A stretch of 64,000 bases of DNA, taken from DASWIG01 sp036397835. GTDB lineage: Bacteria; Acidobacteriota; Thermoanaerobaculia; Multivoradales; J023. The notes under the pieces are model-generated. The model did no database searches. It saw only the letters and a program-made list of their open reading frames with translations, and was not told the DNA's origin. The stretch covers positions 24,363-88,362 of the forward strand of contig DASWIG010000280.1 in the NCBI GenBank assembly GCA_036397835.1, written 5' to 3'. Below are positions 61,790 through 64,000 of the stretch, one piece after another; positions within the stretch are counted from its first letter, which is position 1, and each line of letters begins with the position of its first letter. A program made the position numbers and the translations under genes.

Positions 61790-62644
61790 ATGAGTCAGCT
61801 AGCCATCAAACGCATCTCCGCGACGCCCGATCCCGTCTCCAGTTTCCGCACCTCCCCCGAGTATGCCAAGCTCGTCGACATCTCGCGCTGTATCGGCTGC
61901 AAGGGCTGCGAGGTGGCGTGCAAGGAGTGGAACGACCTCAAGGCCGAGCCGACCTGCAACTTCGGCAGCTATCAGAGCCACGAGGACCTGACGCCCGACA
62001 CCTGGCTGCTCATGCGCTTCGACGAGATCGACGTCGACGGCCGTCTGCAATGGCTGATCAAGAAAGATGCCTGCCTGCACTGCGAGGAGCCGGGCTGCCT
62101 CTACGCCTGCCCCTCGCCCGGCGCCATCGTGCAATACGAAAACGGCATCGTCGACTTCAACCAGGAAAACTGCATCGGCTGCCAGTACTGCGTCGCCGGC
62201 TGCCCGTTCGACGTCCCGCGCTTCGACGCCGGCACCCGCAAGGTCTACAAGTGCAACATGTGCATCGACCGCGTCGAGGCGGGGCTCGAGCCGGCGTGCG
62301 TCAAGACCTGCCCCACCCAGGCCATCTCCTGGGGCTCGAAGGAAGACATGGTGGCCTTCGGCGAGGAGAAGGTCGAGCGTCTCAAGGGTCGCGGCTTCGA
62401 GCACGCCACTCTCTACGACCCGGCGGGCGTCGGCGGCACCCACATGATGTACGTCGTGCCCCACGGCGACCGACTCGAGGACTACCGGCTGCCCGCCGAT
62501 CCGGTCGCGAGCCCGGGACCGCTCCAGGGCCTTTCCGTCCTCAAGAAGCTCGGCGCGTACCTCTTCGGTCTCGGCGCCGTGGCGGCGGCGTTGCACTACC
62601 TGGGCGTCGGCCCCGAGGTCCCCGACGAGGAGGACGAGCCATGA
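61790..62644 (+). CDS. fdnH: Formate dehydrogenase-N iron-sulfur subunit
   Basis: 284 residues. Four 4Fe-4S clusters: CIGCKGCEVACKEW (about 34), CLHCEEPGCLYACP (about 96), CIGCQYCVAGCPF (about 128) and CNMCIDRVEAG with CVKTCP (about 155-175). A C-terminal TM (about 248-268) anchors it. Passes electrons from the selenoprotein to the cytochrome. Starts 9 nt after fdnG and overlaps the next gene by 4 nt. Confidence 0.95.
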   Translation: MSQLAIKRISATPDPVSSFRTSPEYAKLVDISRCIGCKGCEVACKEWNDLKAEPTCNFGSYQSHEDLTPDTWLLMRFDEIDVDGRLQWLIKKDACLHCEEPGCLYACPSPGAIVQYENGIVDFNQENCIGCQYCVAGCPFDVPRFDAGTRKVYKCNMCIDRVEAGLEPACVKTCPTQAISWGSKEDMVAFGEEKVERLKGRGFEHATLYDPAGVGGTHMMYVVPHGDRLEDYRLPADPVASPGPLQGLSVLKKLGAYLFGLGAVAAALHYLGVGPEVPDEEDEP

Positions 62645-63255
62645 AGCGCGACGACCTGAAACGCTTCACGTTCGCCGAGCGCGTGGTGCACTGGGTGGTT
62701 GGCCTTTCGTTCACGTTTCTGTTGCTGACGGGATTGGCGTTCTCCTATCCGTCGCTTTTCTGGCTGACGGCCCTCGTCGGCGGCGGGCCGGCGGCGCGCT
62801 GGATGCACCCGTGGATGGGCGTCGCCCTGAGCGTCGGCCTGGTGGCGATGTTCTTCCTCTGGCTCAAGGACATGCTGCTCGGCAAGGCCGACGTCCACTG
62901 GCTCTCCAAGGTGCGGCACTACGCCCTGCACGAGCGCGACAAGGTGCCGCCGGCCGGCAAGTACAACGCCGGGCAGAAGCTCTTCTACTGGCTGATGATC
63001 TTCCTCGGGCTGGCGCACCTCGCGACCGGAATACCGCTGTGGCGTCCCGCGGGCTACGGCGCGGGCTTCCTCAACGCCATGCGCTTCGTCCACTACCTGG
63101 TGACGGTCCCCGGCGGCTTGCTGTTGATCGTCCACGTCTATCTCGGCACGGTGGCCTATCCGGGCACGGCGCGCGGCATGCTCTACGGCCGGGTGAGCCG
63201 GGCCTGGGCGCGTCTGCACCATCCGCTGTGGCACGAGCGCGAGACCAAGCCTTGA
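62641..63255 (+). CDS. fdnI: Formate dehydrogenase-N cytochrome b subunit
   Basis: 204 residues. Four TMs (about 15-35, 55-75, 110-130, 145-170). Candidate heme His residues lie in ERVVHWVVG, HPWMG, LAHLATG and VHVYLG. Reduces quinone in the membrane. The start overlaps fdnH (ATGA) and the stop overlaps fdhE (TTGA). Confidence 0.93.
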   Translation: MKRDDLKRFTFAERVVHWVVGLSFTFLLLTGLAFSYPSLFWLTALVGGGPAARWMHPWMGVALSVGLVAMFFLWLKDMLLGKADVHWLSKVRHYALHERDKVPPAGKYNAGQKLFYWLMIFLGLAHLATGIPLWRPAGYGAGFLNAMRFVHYLVTVPGGLLLIVHVYLGTVAYPGTARGMLYGRVSRAWARLHHPLWHERETKP

Positions 63256-64000
63256 GCGGCGCCGGGGTTAGTGCTGCCGGCGTCTCGCCTGCCTGGGCGC
63301 AGCGGCGTCTGCGTACGCGGAAGTGGCTGGCGCGCGAGCCTCCCGCCGAGGCCATGCTCGAGCTCTACCTCGAGCTCCTCGACCTCCAGGAGCCGCTCTA
63401 CCACGAGGCGCGAGCGGCCGGCTGGAAACAGCTCGACGCGCTTCCGTTTGCTTCCTTGGTGCCGCGCTTCCGGCGCTTCGTACGCGAGGTCGAGCCCGCG
63501 GCGACGGAGGTCCTGGCCGCGCGCGCACGGTCCCTGGAGACGGCGGACGCCGCCGCCGCGGCGAATCTCCTGGCGGATTTCCTCGACCGCCATGAGCTCG
63601 AGGGCGTCGCGGCGGAGTTCTACCCGCGGGCGTTCCTGCAGCCGATCGCCGAAGCCGTGGTGGAAGACATGGACGACGCCGGCGACGGGCTTGCGCGGCT
63701 CTGTCCGCGGTGCGGCTGGCCGCCGCAGGTGGGCGTCCTGCGCGACGAGCCGGACCTCAAAGGCGCGCGGCTGCTGGTGTGCTCGCTGTGCTCGTCCTCG
63801 TGGCGGTACCGCCGCGCCCGGTGTCCCCGCTGCGCGGAAGACGACCCCGAGAAGCTCGTCCACCACCTGAGCGAGGCGCTCCCCCACGTCCGCGTGGACG
63901 CCTGCCGGACGTGCAACGGGTACCTGAAGACGGTCGACCTGAGGAAGGACGGGCTGGCCGTCCCCTTGGTGGAGGACCTGGCGACCGTGGAGCTCGACCT
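63252..64000 (+). CDS. fdhE: Formate dehydrogenase accessory protein FdhE, runs off the window
   Basis: About 249 codons visible. TTG start overlapping the fdnI stop. A helical N-domain precedes two rubredoxin-like zinc sites: CPRCGWPPQVG, CSLCSSSWRYRRARCPRC and CRTCNGYLKTVDL. FdhE binds the catalytic subunit and aids its maturation before Tat export. The 3' end is beyond 64000. Confidence 0.92.
   Translation, partial: MSGAGVSAAGVSPAWAQRRLRTRKWLAREPPAEAMLELYLELLDLQEPLYHEARAAGWKQLDALPFASLVPRFRRFVREVEPAATEVLAARARSLETADAAAAANLLADFLDRHELEGVAAEFYPRAFLQPIAEAVVEDMDDAGDGLARLCPRCGWPPQVGVLRDEPDLKGARLLVCSLCSSSWRYRRARCPRCAEDDPEKLVHHLSEALPHVRVDACRTCNGYLKTVDLRKDGLAVPLVEDLATVELD

Overview
The window is very GC-rich (roughly 70% by eye) and gene-dense, and reads as the chromosome of an Acidobacteriota bacterium, possibly of the Thermoanaerobaculia type. 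The evidence is an Acidobacteria-type VWFA-related secreted protein (14882-16642), an ADOP-type orphan MacB/FtsX permease (41911-44336), a YpdA-type bacillithiol disulfide reductase, lipoprotein sulfatases and a three-subunit selenocysteine formate dehydrogenase. The taxon is inferred from gene families, not from a marker phylogeny. No tRNA, rRNA or CRISPR array was seen.

1-20 kb is a conserved core. A 5'-less malic enzyme fragment, a secreted sulfatase and a GT-C-like membrane protein come first. They are followed by the classic phoH-pgpH-ybeY-corC-era operon on the minus strand (10795 to 4448), and a second minus-strand run of ypdA, VWFA protein, holin-like and small membrane protein, TIGR04282 transferase, nnr and hydroxyacyl-CoA dehydrogenase. 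lysA and corA lie on the plus strand.

20.1-24.2 kb holds the most system-like unknown: a tightly overlapped minus-strand operon of a 58-residue exported peptide, a MotA/TolQ/ExbB channel, a probable degenerate actin/Hsp70-fold protein and two paralogous one-TM coiled-coil VWA proteins. In both VWA proteins the TM begins with the same FLDA..CG.GA motif. This looks like an ion-driven motor in which the MotB/ExbD partner carries a VWA domain. After it come a transglutaminase-TPR lipoprotein, murJ, a sulfatase-fold lipoprotein, a repeat-rich spacer, rnpB (RNase P RNA), an LD-carboxypeptidase, a cNMP-FHA protein, a GT4 glycosyltransferase, an SGNH hydrolase and an MscS channel.

35-40.6 kb is a second candidate system: a KamA-family radical SAM aminomutase, two ATP-grasp ligases, a GNAT-deacetylase fusion and a GNAT. 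It could make a beta-amino-acid-containing peptide or amide.

40.7-58.8 kb is an accessory, scarred region. It contains a ROK kinase fused to the end of a sugar transporter, a frameshifted ADOP permease, four DinB copies in different stages of decay, two internally deleted DUF234-type ATPase genes with the same promoter block, broken toxin-antitoxin pairs, an acid phosphatase with two in-frame TAG codons, an integron-type gene cassette with an attC site, a RAYT/REP element, an IS91 fragment and a large WD40 lipoprotein with a fossil copy 10 kb away. The repeated theme is gene copies that have lost an internal piece. This is either genuine deletion-prone DNA or assembly collapse.

58.8-64 kb is a formate dehydrogenase-N type operon: selenocysteine catalytic subunit, four-cluster ferredoxin subunit, cytochrome b subunit and FdhE (running off the window).
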